A stretch of DNA of 47,956 nt from Alphaproteobacteria bacterium. GTDB lineage: Bacteria; Pseudomonadota; Alphaproteobacteria; Rhizobiales; CAJQND01. The stretch spans positions 1 through 47,956 of the forward strand of contig JAAEUE010000311.1 in the NCBI GenBank assembly GCA_024227565.1. Reading direction: 5' to 3'. A program made the position numbers and the translations under genes. This document shows, piece after piece, positions 25,486 through 34,584 of this stretch. Position 1 is the stretch's first letter, and every line of letters begins with the position of its first letter. The notes beneath the pieces were generated by a model that had not been told where the DNA came from, did no database searches, and was given only the letters and a program-made list of their open reading frames with translations.

Positions 25486-26325
25486 TCAGTGGGCCATGAG
25501 CACCGGTATGGTCATGTGATCGAGAAGGTGCCGCGTCACCCCGCCGAATAGATATTCGCGCAAACGCGAATGGCCGTATGCGCCTGAGACCAGAAGATCT
25601 GCGCCAAGCGTGTTCGCCTTGCTGAGAAGCGCATCGCCGATCTCCCACTTGCCCGTGTGGAACGCTTCGGACGTCACATTGATTTTGTGACGCGCCAGCA
25701 TCTCCGCCAATGCGGTTCCAGGAAGGCTCCCGCCTTTGAATTCGTCAGGATTGACCCAGACCACTGTGGCTTGATCGGCCTGCTTCAACAGTGGAATGGC
25801 GTCTGCTGCCGCGCGGGCGGCCTCTGCGCCGCTGTTCCAGGCCACCAGGGCATTTGTGCCCACGTTGGGGAAACTGCCCTCATGGGGCACCACCAGAACC
25901 GGCCGGCCGGCATCCATGATCACATGCTCAACGAATTCAGGTTCAAAGCTGTCAAAACCGTCCTTGGGCGTTTGACCGGCAATTATGAGGTCAGTCTGCA
26001 TGCCATGCGCGGTGGTGACCCCGGACATCAGATGGCTCTCGGCCTGAACGCAGCGCCATTCACCGCGCACGTCCTCTTTGCGGATCATATCCTCAAACAC
26101 CTGCTTCACCTGATCGGTGTGGGTTTCATAATAACCTCGTTGTTCCACATTGATGTCGATGGCCGCATGGGTGTTGGCTGGCGTTGCATAGTAGCGCACG
26201 CCTGGGATGACATAGAGCCCGATGAGGTGGGCGTCGTGGCGGGCAGCGAGCCTGCATCCTATGCGGATGATCTCGTCGGCGCGGTCGATTGTGTTTAAGG
26301 CGGCAAGAATGGTGCGGATGGCCAT
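25486..26325 (-). CDS. Universal stress protein (two UspA domains), copy 1
   Basis: This 279-residue cytoplasmic protein has two tandem UspA folds (about 1-150 and 155-279). The second ends with GAYGHSRLREYLFGG, close to the ATP-binding G-x2-G-x9-G(S/T) motif but with Gly where Ser/Thr is usual, and then VLMAH. The N-terminal domain lacks the motif. It lies convergent with the pentapeptide gene. A paralogue of exactly the same length sits at 28514-29353 on the same strand, with the cyclase gene between. The ATG at 26325 is preceded by GGAGATCGCCC. Confidence 0.88.
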   Translation of the reverse strand: MAIRTILAALNTIDRADEIIRIGCRLAARHDAHLIGLYVIPGVRYYATPANTHAAIDINVEQRGYYETHTDQVKQVFEDMIRKEDVRGEWRCVQAESHLMSGVTTAHGMQTDLIIAGQTPKDGFDSFEPEFVEHVIMDAGRPVLVVPHEGSFPNVGTNALVAWNSGAEAARAAADAIPLLKQADQATVVWVNPDEFKGGSLPGTALAEMLARHKINVTSEAFHTGKWEIGDALLSKANTLGADLLVSGAYGHSRLREYLFGGVTRHLLDHMTIPVLMAH

Positions 26326-26634
26326 GGGCGATCTCCTGGATGTTTGTTTCCAGAAGTTTGAACCCGATTGGCGTTTCAGACGTTGATCTGGATCAGTTCG
26401 GTGTTGGGACTGTTAGAGGCCGGACACATGATCGGATGATTGCAGATGGCGGCTATGCGGACTTTTCGACCGAAGGTCAGTGGTCTACCGAATGTCTGAT
26501 CCCGACGGCAAAGTAGAAGCTCTGCGCAATCAGCGAGCTTCCGCAAAGTGTCATTCGCAGACATCCACGGTTTCACGTTAGGCGTAGATTCCATCCTCAT
26601 CCACGGTTAGTCTTTCCAAAAAGGGAGAACAATC
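26326..26634. other. Intergenic region before the cyclase gene
   Basis: About 309 bases lie between the divergent Usp and cyclase genes. No gene, tRNA or clear repeat is seen. The last bases (AAGGGAGAACAATC) are the ribosome binding site for the TTG start of the cyclase reading frame. Confidence 0.4.
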
Positions 26635-28376
26635 TTGGAGCGCCGTCTCTCCGCTATATTAGCCGCCGACGTGGTCGAATATTCTCGTCTTATGGGCGAG
26701 GATGAAACTCGCACGCTTGCTGCCTTGCGAAAGCTGCGATCTGAACTTTTCGAACCGCTAACGAACGCCCATGGTGGTTCCATCATCAAGCGTATGGGCG
26801 ACGGTTGGATCGTTGAATTTCCGAGTGTTTCCGAAGCCGTTCGGTCCGCCGTAAAGGTTCAGGAGGGGCTCAGAGAGCACGATCTTATTCGTTTGCGCAT
26901 TGGCTCCATATCGGGGAAGTTACCTTTCAGGACGACGACATTTATGGGGATGGCATAAATGTCGCCGCACGCTTGGAGGAATTGGCTGAACCCGGTCAAA
27001 TCATGATTTCTGATACCGCGCATCATAGCCTCGACGGCAAGGCGGTCGAGGATTTTCACGGCGGGGAATCCCATCAATTAAAGAATATATCCAGAGCTGT
27101 TGCCGTTTGGCGTTGGCCTGGGAGCGACGGTCTACACTCTGTCGGCGGCCAACACAAAAGTCCGGTGGGACATTCCCACTCGGATGAGAAGCCGGTCATT
27201 GCCGTTCTGCCGTTCGACAACATGTCCTCCGACCCAGAGCAGGAGTATTTCGCCGATGGGATCACAGAGGACATTATTACAGTGCTGTCCCGGTTCCGGA
27301 ACTTTTCTGTCATCGCCCGCAACTCGTCCTTCACCTATAAGGGGCAAGCGGTGGACATGAAGCAGATCGTCCAGGAACTCGGTGCAAACTACGTCATCGA
27401 GGGAAGTGTTCGGCGCGCCGGTCAACGGCTGCGGATTACCGTACAGCTGATCGACGCGGTAAATGATGATCACATCTGGGCGGAACGTTATGACCGCACC
27501 CTGGAAGATGTTTTCGAAGTTCAGGACGAAATTACCGAGCGGGTGGCCCTGGCGATCGGACCGGAGATCCAGACGTCCGACCTGGCTCATGCCCAGCGCA
27601 AGGGCACTCAGGATCTTTCGGTATGGGAAACCTTTGCCAAGGTCGCCTGGCATTTTCAGAAGCTGACGGAGGAGGACAGTGCGGAGGCGCAAAGTCTGTT
27701 GCAGGAACTCTTGCAGAAGGATCCCAAGAACGCCGCTGCCATGGCCTGGCTTGCGTCGATCCAGACGAACCAGTTTCTCTACGGATGGACCAGGCCAAGA
27801 CACGAGACCCTGGCGTTCATTTGCGAAAATGCGCAGGCCGCCGCCGCCCAGGACAGTAACAGCGAATTTTGCCAAACCGCTCTTGGCATTGCACACATGT
27901 TCAGCAAACGGCACGAAGAGGCGCAGGCAAGGTTCCGCGCAGCGCTGCAACTCAACCCCAACCATGTAGACGCGATCAGCTCTTTGGGGATGTCCTGCGT
28001 GTACACCCACAATTTCGACGCGGGCGCGGCGAATATCCAGAAGGCCCTGGAGTTGTCGCCCAAGTCTCCCTTCAACCAGTTCGCCAGGATCCACCTGGGC
28101 TTCATGCATTTTTTCAGGAAGGAATATGAAAAAGCGCGCGAGGTGGCGGAGGAGTGCCTGGCTGAAAACCCGAACTTTCCGACCGGCTACCGCCTGATTG
28201 CCACGGCTGAGGGACAGTTGGGCAATCTGGAAGCTGCGGCGGACGCGTACCGGAAATTCGACAAACTGGTGCCCAACGCCACCATCACCAACACGCTTGC
28301 CACAGTCATGTTTGTTCACCAGGACGACATGGATCGATACGCGGAAGGCTTGCGTCGGGCCGGCATGCCAGAATGA
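26635..28376 (+). pseudogene. Class III adenylate/guanylate cyclase with TolB-like and TPR regions, interrupted by a -1 frameshift
   Basis: The 5' frame (26635-26958) starts at a TTG after AAGGGAG and encodes the first half of a class III cyclase domain: SAILAADVVEYSRLMGEDE (metal-binding Asp) and KRMGDGWIVEFPSVSEAV. At about 26904 the frame fails: GGCTCCATATCGGGG would give IGLHIGEV if one C were added after GGC. The second frame then continues with GEVTFQDDDIYGDGINVAAR and LEELAEPGQIMISD, a TolB-like region (VIAVLPFDNMSSDPEQEYFA), then TPR repeats to 28376. Restored, the protein would have about 580 residues. Either a genuine mutation or a one-base sequence error fits. Confidence 0.8.
26973..28376 (+). 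CDS. 3' part of the split cyclase gene: TolB-like and TPR-repeat region
   Basis: This is the long open frame downstream of the frameshift (up to 467 residues from a TTG at 26973 that is probably not a true start). Its first 60 residues complete the cyclase domain (MISDTAHHSLDGKAVEDF). Next come a TolB/FlgO-like segment with AVLPFDNMSSDPEQ and ADGITEDIITVLSRF, then TPR-type helices from about residue 200 (AEAQSLLQELLQKDPKNAAA, AQARFRAALQLNPNH). It is listed separately because it may be annotated alone or be translated alone. No ribosome binding site supports independent initiation. Confidence 0.5.
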   Translation: MEELAEPGQIMISDTAHHSLDGKAVEDFHGGESHQLKNISRAVAVWRWPGSDGLHSVGGQHKSPVGHSHSDEKPVIAVLPFDNMSSDPEQEYFADGITEDIITVLSRFRNFSVIARNSSFTYKGQAVDMKQIVQELGANYVIEGSVRRAGQRLRITVQLIDAVNDDHIWAERYDRTLEDVFEVQDEITERVALAIGPEIQTSDLAHAQRKGTQDLSVWETFAKVAWHFQKLTEEDSAEAQSLLQELLQKDPKNAAAMAWLASIQTNQFLYGWTRPRHETLAFICENAQAAAAQDSNSEFCQTALGIAHMFSKRHEEAQARFRAALQLNPNHVDAISSLGMSCVYTHNFDAGAANIQKALELSPKSPFNQFARIHLGFMHFFRKEYEKAREVAEECLAENPNFPTGYRLIATAEGQLGNLEAAADAYRKFDKLVPNATITNTLATVMFVHQDDMDRYAEGLRRAGMPE

Positions 28377-28513
28377 CCGCTTCGGGTCAAAAATGCCTGT
28401 AGAGGCAAGGGCAGATTTTGAGTGTGAACCTGCCGTCCATCGGGAATAATTCGAACGACCGGGATGGGCTCAAAGCTGCCCCCGAGGCCTTGGTAAACCA
28501 GTGGAACCTGGCC

Positions 28514-29353
28514 CTAGTGCGACATGAGAACGGGCACGGTCATGTTTTTCAACACATGCTGCGCCGTGCTGCCGAACAGGAAGCTGCCGAACTTGCCGCG
28601 CCCATAGGCGCCCATCACCAGAAGATCGGGATTGGTTTGGGCGCAATGGTCAAGAATGGTGCGGCCGGCGTTCCGTTTGCTCGCCTTCAGCTGCACCAGA
28701 TTGGCGTTGATGCCATGGGCCGTCAGATGGGCAATCAGGTCATGCTCGGGAAGGACGCGCTTTTCCTCATCCTCCTCATCGTCAATCAGGCGGATAACAT
28801 CCAGGCGCTTCTTGGTTTCAAGGATCTGCATGGCATCGGTCAATGCGCGGGCTGCAGCCCGGCTTCCGTCCCAGGCCACGGCGGCTTCTTCCTTGAACGG
28901 CTGCGGCTCGTAGGATGCGGGCACGGCGATAATCGGCTTGCCGGAGCGCAACAAAAGCTCTTCAGCGTTCAGTGAGCCGCCGCCGCTTTGGTCAACGCCG
29001 CGGAACTGGCCGGCAATCAGCAGGTCGAAATAGCGGGCATAGCGGGGCATCAACACATCTGCGCGGCCTTCGCAGCTGATCCATTTTGCCTTGGTCTTGG
29101 CGCCGGCAGCCTTGATCTGGTCGTGGAAGTCATCTCCGATTGACTTTTCAGCGGAGAGTTCAGCTTCCTGGATGTTCTTCAAAACGCTTTCGGGGATCCA
29201 GCGCCGGTACTGGCTCTCATATTCCTTGGGCTTGTACACATGGAGACCGGTGATTGTGGCACCGTATTTGTCCGCCATCTGAACGGCAAATTGCACCGCC
29301 CGTTTGGCGTTTTCATTACCGTCATAGGCCACAAGCAGATCTTTGATTGCCAT
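28514..29353 (-). CDS. Universal stress protein (two UspA domains), copy 2
   Basis: This 279-residue tandem UspA protein has a C-terminal nucleotide-binding motif GAYGRGKFGSFLFGSTAQH that fits G-x2-G-x9-G-S-T well, followed by VLMSH. The N-terminal half begins LLVAYDGNENAKRAVQFAVQ. It is a diverged paralogue of the protein at 25486-26325. The ATG at 29353 begins MAIKDLLVAYDG; the open frame continues upstream but its translation there is not Usp-like and is dropped. Two inverted repeats lie 64-116 bases upstream. Confidence 0.88.
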   Translation of the reverse strand: MAIKDLLVAYDGNENAKRAVQFAVQMADKYGATITGLHVYKPKEYESQYRRWIPESVLKNIQEAELSAEKSIGDDFHDQIKAAGAKTKAKWISCEGRADVLMPRYARYFDLLIAGQFRGVDQSGGGSLNAEELLLRSGKPIIAVPASYEPQPFKEEAAVAWDGSRAAARALTDAMQILETKKRLDVIRLIDDEEDEEKRVLPEHDLIAHLTAHGINANLVQLKASKRNAGRTILDHCAQTNPDLLVMGAYGRGKFGSFLFGSTAQHVLKNMTVPVLMSH

Positions 29354-29416
29354 GATATTTGTTTTCCCGTCATAGAGCCGTGCGCTGATCTTCAATGGCA
29401 CGTTGCGTGCCTGGTG

Positions 29417-29469
29417 CCATTGATACAAGTCAATGGAACGTTCTGCCAGTTCGGGCAAACCACTGGCAG
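29417..29469. promoter_or_regulatory. Two adjacent perfect inverted repeats between the S9 peptidase and Usp genes
   Basis: CCATTGA (29417-29423) pairs with TCAATGG (29430-29436) across six bases. CTGCCAGT (29443-29450) pairs with ACTGGCAG (29462-29469) across eleven bases. They lie after the stop of the S9 peptidase gene (29484, minus) and before the Usp start (29353, minus). The GC-richer hairpin is nearer the peptidase stop and could help end its transcript, although no T-tract follows. The other could be an operator. Confidence 0.35.
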
Positions 29470-29483
29470 CGCGGCATAAGGGC

Positions 29484-31472
29484 CTATGGTTTGGCTGTTG
29501 CTTCGGCTTCCTTGGCAACCGGAGGCCGCGCCGCGAGCTCTGCGCGGCCGCCAAGATGCTGTGCCAGGAATTGCTCCAGCGCGCGGGCAAAGGTCATCTT
29601 GTTGCGCTGCTTGCGGATGTTGTGGCCCTCGTCGTCGAACACGATGTATTTGGCGGCTCTGCCGTTCTTTGTGACCGCCGCAACGATGCGGTCGGAGTGG
29701 GAGCGCGAAACCCGCACATCGTTTGCCCCGTGCACCACGAGCATGGGCTTGTTGATGCGGTCCACATAGTTGATCGGCGAGCGCGATGCCATGTCGGTCC
29801 GGTCTTCCGGGTTTTCCGGATGCCCCACATAGGCATGCCAGCGGGCCAGGCTGTTTTTCCAGTAGGAGGGGAACGATTCAAAGGCCGAAACAAGATCTGC
29901 CACGCCCACAACACTGATGCCGGCAGCAAATATATCCGGCGTGAACGTCAGGCCCACCAAGGTGGCATAGCCACCATAGCTGTGGCCGTAGATGGCGACT
30001 TTCTCAGGATCGGAAATGCCCTTCTCCACCATCCAGTTCACAGCATCAATGAGATCGTCATGCATCTTGCGGGCAAATTGCTTTTGCGCCGCCTTCATGA
30101 ACTGGCGGCCAAAGCCTGTGGAGCCGCGGTAATTGACGCGCAAGACCGCATAGCCACGGTTTGCAAGGAACTGGTCATCGGCCTGATAGCCCCAATAGTC
30201 GCGCGCGAACGGGCCGCCGTGCACCCGCAATATGGTGGGCAGCTGCTTGCCTTGCGTGCCGGCGGGCAGGGTCAGGTAGCCGTTGAGTTCCAATCCGTCA
30301 CGGGCCGGGAACCGGACGGGAACCATGGTCGACAGATCCTGCCTGTATTGCGCGATTTGCGGCGCCGCCAGCGACATCACTTTGCCGGTGCGCGCATCTA
30401 TCAGGAAGTTTGAGGTGCCTTGGGTGTCGCGCGTGATGGCCACCGTGAGCAGGGATTTGTCCCGGTTCCACGACTTGAAGCTGAAATCAAAGCGTCCGTC
30501 CGCGCCGATCTGTTCGAACACGGCTTTGATCTGTGGATTGAAGATCTTGGTTTTCAGATAGCCCGGCATCGATGAGGCGATGAGCGGTTCGTAGGTGATT
30601 TCATCGATCCAGAGGCCTTGCACGTCAGCCAGGGCGTCTTCGTAAAACAGGGTTTCATCGCCTGTGTTCAGGTCAAGGCGCACAACCACCTGGCGGTCGC
30701 GGCCAATGTTCGATACGGCCCAGGCCCAGCCGGCACCGGCGAGCGGATGGCCTTCAATCCAAAGCTTGTCTTCCGTGCCGCCGGTGGTAATCGAGCGCCA
30801 TCCATCCCCATCGGGCACGTCCAGCGACCAGAGCCGGTTCGGCAAGCGGCGCTTGACGGCGACCACTTTGCCCGCTTGGTCGGTGTAATATTTGAACACA
30901 TCGCCCGGATTGCGCGCCACCAGAACCTCTTTGCCGGACAGCACGTTCAGGCGGTAAAGGTCGAACACAGAGCGGTCGCGCCGGTTCTGCTGCAACAGGT
31001 ACTCGTTGGGTCGGTCCGGAAACTTCTGCTGGTGGCGGACCTTCGAGCCTGCGTGGGGTGTCACGCTGCGCGGAACTTGATCAAGATTTTCAGTGTCGGC
31101 GACAAACACCTGGTAGTTCTCATCGCCCGTGTGATCGCTCCAAATCATGACGTGTCGGCTGTCGTTGGTCCAATAGGCCCATCCGATCCGGCGCTCAGCG
31201 GTGATCGTTTGGGCCTCTTCAGCCGTGCCGAGGGAGCGGAAATGGATGGTGGGCTGGCCGTCTTTCATGGCCAGCCAGAGCAGTTTGGTTCCGTCAGGCG
31301 AGACCCGGTGGTCCCAGCTTTCTTCACGTTTGGTGTAGAACACTTCTGTTGGGATCAATGCTGGGAGTTCAGCATTTATGAGGGCAGGATGGGTTGCGGA
31401 AAGCGCAGCACTGCCCTCAGCCGCCGCACTGCCGAAAGTGGCAAGCAACGCCAGACAAGCGCAGATAATCAA
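29484..31472 (-). CDS. Exported S9-family (prolyl oligopeptidase / acylaminoacyl) peptidase
   Basis: The protein of about 662 residues has a secretion signal (IICACLALLATFGSAAA), an N-terminal beta-propeller region (about 40-370) and a C-terminal alpha/beta-hydrolase domain. The catalytic triad is Ser498 (YGHSYGGYA), Asp585 (HGANDVRV) and His617 (DEGHNIR). RVHGGPFARDYWGYQ and VNYRGSTGFG are family signatures. It should cleave short peptides in the periplasm. The start is uncertain: TTG at 31472 gives a signal without N-terminal basic residues, while continuing upstream in frame adds RYERLRL behind a possible CTG at about 31493. No ATG is available. Confidence 0.88.
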   Translation of the reverse strand: MIICACLALLATFGSAAAEGSAALSATHPALINAELPALIPTEVFYTKREESWDHRVSPDGTKLLWLAMKDGQPTIHFRSLGTAEEAQTITAERRIGWAYWTNDSRHVMIWSDHTGDENYQVFVADTENLDQVPRSVTPHAGSKVRHQQKFPDRPNEYLLQQNRRDRSVFDLYRLNVLSGKEVLVARNPGDVFKYYTDQAGKVVAVKRRLPNRLWSLDVPDGDGWRSITTGGTEDKLWIEGHPLAGAGWAWAVSNIGRDRQVVVRLDLNTGDETLFYEDALADVQGLWIDEITYEPLIASSMPGYLKTKIFNPQIKAVFEQIGADGRFDFSFKSWNRDKSLLTVAITRDTQGTSNFLIDARTGKVMSLAAPQIAQYRQDLSTMVPVRFPARDGLELNGYLTLPAGTQGKQLPTILRVHGGPFARDYWGYQADDQFLANRGYAVLRVNYRGSTGFGRQFMKAAQKQFARKMHDDLIDAVNWMVEKGISDPEKVAIYGHSYGGYATLVGLTFTPDIFAAGISVVGVADLVSAFESFPSYWKNSLARWHAYVGHPENPEDRTDMASRSPINYVDRINKPMLVVHGANDVRVSRSHSDRIVAAVTKNGRAAKYIVFDDEGHNIRKQRNKMTFARALEQFLAQHLGGRAELAARPPVAKEAEATAKP

Positions 31473-31575
31473 TCTCAGACGTTCGTATCTCAGCCCTTAG
31501 GGCCCCCTTAGCCCGTAAGCTGGACTATGCCCTGGTTCGGCTTCTTATAAAAATCAACTTTCGTTTAGAGATGTT

Positions 31576-33276
31576 TCAGCCTTGCGCCTTCTGGATCTTC
31601 TTCCAGGTGTCTCTCAGCGCCACGGTTTCATTGAAAACCGGCCGGTCTGGCGTGCTGTCGCGGTCTACGCAGAAATAGCCCAGCCGTTCAAACTGCACGT
31701 AGGCTCCCGGAGGGTCGCTTGCCAGGGCAGGCTCAATCTTGCCGTCAGCAATCACGGTCTTTGAGTCAGGATTTATGGCGGTCAGGAAATCTTCTTCGCC
31801 GGCAGGATCCTCGACGTTGAAGAGGTGGCCGTAGCGGCGCACTTCAGCGCTGAGGGCACGTGCGGCATCGACCCAGTGCAGGGTGCCGCGCACTTTTCGC
31901 CCATCGGGGGATTCGCCGCCGCGCGATGCCGGGTCATAGCTGCAGCGGAGCTCCACAACCTCGCCGTTGGCATCCTTGATCACATCGGTGCAGGTGATGA
32001 AGTAGGCATAGCGCAGGCGCACTTCGCGGCCCGGGCTGAGGCGGAAGAACTTCTTCGGCGGGTCTTCCATGAAATCGTCGCGCTCAATGTAGATCTCGCG
32101 GGAGAACTCAACCTGGCGCATGCCCGCCGTCTCGTCTTCGGGGTTGTTGACGGCGTCCAGAAGCTCGCTTTCGCCTTCAGGGTAGTTTTCGATCACCACT
32201 TTAATCGGGTTCAGCACGGCCATGCGGCGCAAGGAAATCTTGTTCAGCACTTCCCGGGTGCAGAATTCCAGATAGCCATACTCCACAGCGCTGTCGGCGC
32301 GGGCAACGCCGATGCCTCTGGCAAAATCGCGCAAGGCCTCTGCCGGAATGCCGCGGCGGCGCAGGCCGCGAATGGTTGGCATGCGCGGATCGTCCCAGCC
32401 TTCCACCACGCCTTCATTGACCAACTGCATCAGTTTGCGCTTGGACAAGATTGTGTAGGTCAGATTGAGGCGGGCAAACTCGGTTTGCTTGGGCACCGAA
32501 GGTGTCGGCAGATGCTCGATCAGCCAATCATAAAGCGGCCGGTGATCGGCAAACTCCAGGGTGCACAAGGAATGGGTCACCCCTTCAATGGCGTCGGATT
32601 GGCCGTGGGCGAAATCATAGGTTGGATAGATGCACCAGGTGTCGCCGGTTCTGGGGTGGTTGGCGTGAAGCACCCGGTAGATCACCGGGTCGCGCATGTT
32701 GATGTTGCCTGACGCCATGTCGATCTTGGCGCGCAGCGTCTTGGCGCCATCGGGAAATTCGCCGGCCCGCATGCGCGCGAACAAATCGAGGTTTTCCTCC
32801 ACGCTGCGGTCACGGTGGGGGCTGTTGCGGCCAGGTTCGGTCAGGGTGCCCCGGTATTCGCGGATCTGTTCGGCATTGAGGTCGTCCACATAGGCATCGC
32901 CCGCCTCGATCAGATGTTCGGCCCAGGCGTAGAGCTGCTCAAAATAGTCTGAGGCATGCAGGGTGTTTCCGTCCCACTCGGTGCTGAGCCATCTGAGGTC
33001 CTCTTGGATTGCCTCAATGTACTCATCGTCTTCCTTCACCGGGTTGGTGTCGTCGAGACGCAGGTTGCAGTGGCCGTCAAATTCGTCGGCCATGCCGAAG
33101 TTCAGGGAGATCGACTTGGCATGACCAATGTGCAGATAGCCGTTGGGCTCAGGCGGAAACCGCGTGACGACTTTGCTCTCGCGCCCGGACGCCAGATCGC
33201 CCTTAATGATTTCGCGAATGAAATGATCGGGGCCATCGCGTTTGATGTCCTCGGCGGAACGGTTCGTTTGGGTCAT
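31576..33276 (-). CDS. glnS: Glutaminyl-tRNA synthetase
   Basis: The 566-residue class Ib synthetase has the HIGH motif at 49-52 ([13 protein letters not shown]) and LSKRKL in place of [25 protein letters not shown] and the C-terminal anticodon-binding beta barrels ([16 protein letters not shown]) separate GlnRS from GluRS. It charges tRNA-Gln directly. Many Alphaproteobacteria lack GlnRS and use GluRS plus the GatCAB amidotransferase, so its presence is a useful taxonomic mark. The ATG at 33276 begins [20 protein letters not shown]. It lies 103 bases beyond the S9 peptidase start. Confidence 0.96.
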   Translation of the reverse strand: MTQTNRSAEDIKRDGPDHFIREIIKGDLASGRESKVVTRFPPEPNGYLHIGHAKSISLNFGMADEFDGHCNLRLDDTNPVKEDDEYIEAIQEDLRWLSTEWDGNTLHASDYFEQLYAWAEHLIEAGDAYVDDLNAEQIREYRGTLTEPGRNSPHRDRSVEENLDLFARMRAGEFPDGAKTLRAKIDMASGNINMRDPVIYRVLHANHPRTGDTWCIYPTYDFAHGQSDAIEGVTHSLCTLEFADHRPLYDWLIEHLPTPSVPKQTEFARLNLTYTILSKRKLMQLVNEGVVEGWDDPRMPTIRGLRRRGIPAEALRDFARGIGVARADSAVEYGYLEFCTREVLNKISLRRMAVLNPIKVVIENYPEGESELLDAVNNPEDETAGMRQVEFSREIYIERDDFMEDPPKKFFRLSPGREVRLRYAYFITCTDVIKDANGEVVELRCSYDPASRGGESPDGRKVRGTLHWVDAARALSAEVRRYGHLFNVEDPAGEEDFLTAINPDSKTVIADGKIEPALASDPPGAYVQFERLGYFCVDRDSTPDRPVFNETVALRDTWKKIQKAQG

Positions 33277-33435
33277 TGAGGTCTGACTTGTCTTTCTCTG
33301 CGGGAATTAACGGCGCGGCGTTGGGCTGGGACCGGAAACGACGCCGCGTGCCGCAAGCACTGGCTGAAAATCCGGAGTTTTGCAAGCCTCCAGATCGAAC
33401 GATGGGCCCGTAAACAGAGAACCCGATCACCCGTG

Positions 33436-34254
33436 TCAGGCGTCACGGGCCTCCAGGCGCATTTCGATGGGGCCTTGGGCCCGGCCGTTTAAGAGCTGCT
33501 CAACGTACGGATTACCGCACTGATCGATGCCTTTGGTGGGGCCATTCCAAATGATGGCGCCTTCATTCATCATGAAAAGGTGGTCGTAATCGTTTCGGGC
33601 AGCATCCATATCGCTGGTGATGGAGAGGACCGTTGCGCCAATGTCGATCATGCTGCGCGTGATGAGCTTGTTGATTGTGTTGGTGGTGATGGGATCCAGG
33701 CCCGCCGTTGGCTCGTCGAGCAGCAGCAAGGTTGGAGAGCCGGCCAGCGCGCGGGCGATGCCGACGCGCTTTTGCATGCCGCCGGAGAGCTCTGAGGGCA
33801 AAAGGTCCGCCGTTGTTGCGGGCAGATCGACCATGCCCAGCTTCTCAATAGCCACTGCGCGCGCCTGTTCCCGGTCGAGCCCGAGGGCTTGGACCAATTT
33901 GAAGCCGATGTTTTCCCAAACGGTGAGGCTGTCGAGCAGCCCGCCCTGCTGAAAGCAGACACCCACATCCAGCATAAACTTGCTGTGCTCAGCCGTGCCG
34001 ATGTTTGGCACCGGCTTGCCATCAACCATGATTGTGCCTGCATCTGGAATGCACAGCCCGGTGATGCATTTGAACAGAACGGTCTTGCCTGATGCCGCCG
34101 GTCCGATCAGGACGGACTTTTTGCGAGTAAGAACATCAGCCGACACATCGTTGAGAACCTGCTTGCCGGCGAAGGACTTTGAAAGGCCGCTGATCTGGAC
34201 TTTGGGAGCCGGCGTGGCGGGTGGTGGGATAGGGGTGCGGGGCTGAAGGGTCAC
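33436..34254 (-). CDS. MlaF-like ABC transporter ATPase, isolated
   Basis: The 272-residue ATPase has Walker A GPAASGKT, a Q-loop in FQQGGLLDSLTVWENIGF, signature LSGGMQKRVGIARAL and Walker B LLLLDEPTAGLDPI. The QGGLLDSLTVWENI and SGGMQKR combination is that of MlaF/Ttg2A, the ATPase for phospholipid (Mce-type) import. Its usual partners MlaE, MlaD and MlaB are not beside it: tRNA-Phe lies upstream and glnS downstream. The start is a GTG at 34254 with AGAGG upstream; the Pro-rich N-terminus (about 20 residues) is not typical. It may serve the MlaA/MlaC cluster at 9.1-12.2 kb together with a permease encoded elsewhere. Confidence 0.85.
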   Translation of the reverse strand: MTLQPRTPIPPPATPAPKVQISGLSKSFAGKQVLNDVSADVLTRKKSVLIGPAASGKTVLFKCITGLCIPDAGTIMVDGKPVPNIGTAEHSKFMLDVGVCFQQGGLLDSLTVWENIGFKLVQALGLDREQARAVAIEKLGMVDLPATTADLLPSELSGGMQKRVGIARALAGSPTLLLLDEPTAGLDPITTNTINKLITRSMIDIGATVLSITSDMDAARNDYDHLFMMNEGAIIWNGPTKGIDQCGNPYVEQLLNGRAQGPIEMRLEARDA

Positions 34255-34399
34255 GGAGAGGCCTCTGGCTGAAAGCGTGCTTGACCATTGCTTCGCACAA
34301 GACCGGGTCGATTTGCTAGCCAGAATGCGCGCCGAGCTGGATAAGTGCGGATATCAGAGGGGCGAAAGGCCTGCAGACTTGGTTTTTGTGGGGAAAGAA

Positions 34400-34475
34400 T
34401 GGTGCCCAGGGGCGGAATCGAACCACCGACACGCGGATTTTCAATCCGCTGCTCTACCAACTGAGCTACCTGGGC
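34400..34475 (-). tRNA. tRNA-Phe (GAA)
   Basis: This 76-base cloverleaf reads from 34475 down. The acceptor stem is GCCCAGG paired with CCTGGGC, the D arm contains AGCTCAGTTGGTAGAGC, the anticodon loop is TTGAAAA with anticodon GAA, the T arm contains GGTTCGATTCC, and the 3' CCA is encoded. It lies between the mlaF-like gene and yacG, all on the minus strand. Confidence 0.97.
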
Positions 34476-34584
34476 TTGCTCCGGTCATTTCTGGCGATTT
34501 GGGCCAGGCTTCATGAAGCGGCGCGTTTATAGGGTTTTGTAGGTGATCTGTCCAGCCGTGCTGACACCCGATCACGGAAAATTT

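Noticed and set aside
27132..28319. A 395-codon minus-strand open frame across the cyclase/TPR gene
   Set aside because: The plus strand encodes recognisable cyclase, TolB-like and TPR segments; the antisense frame has no recognisable motif or ribosome binding site.
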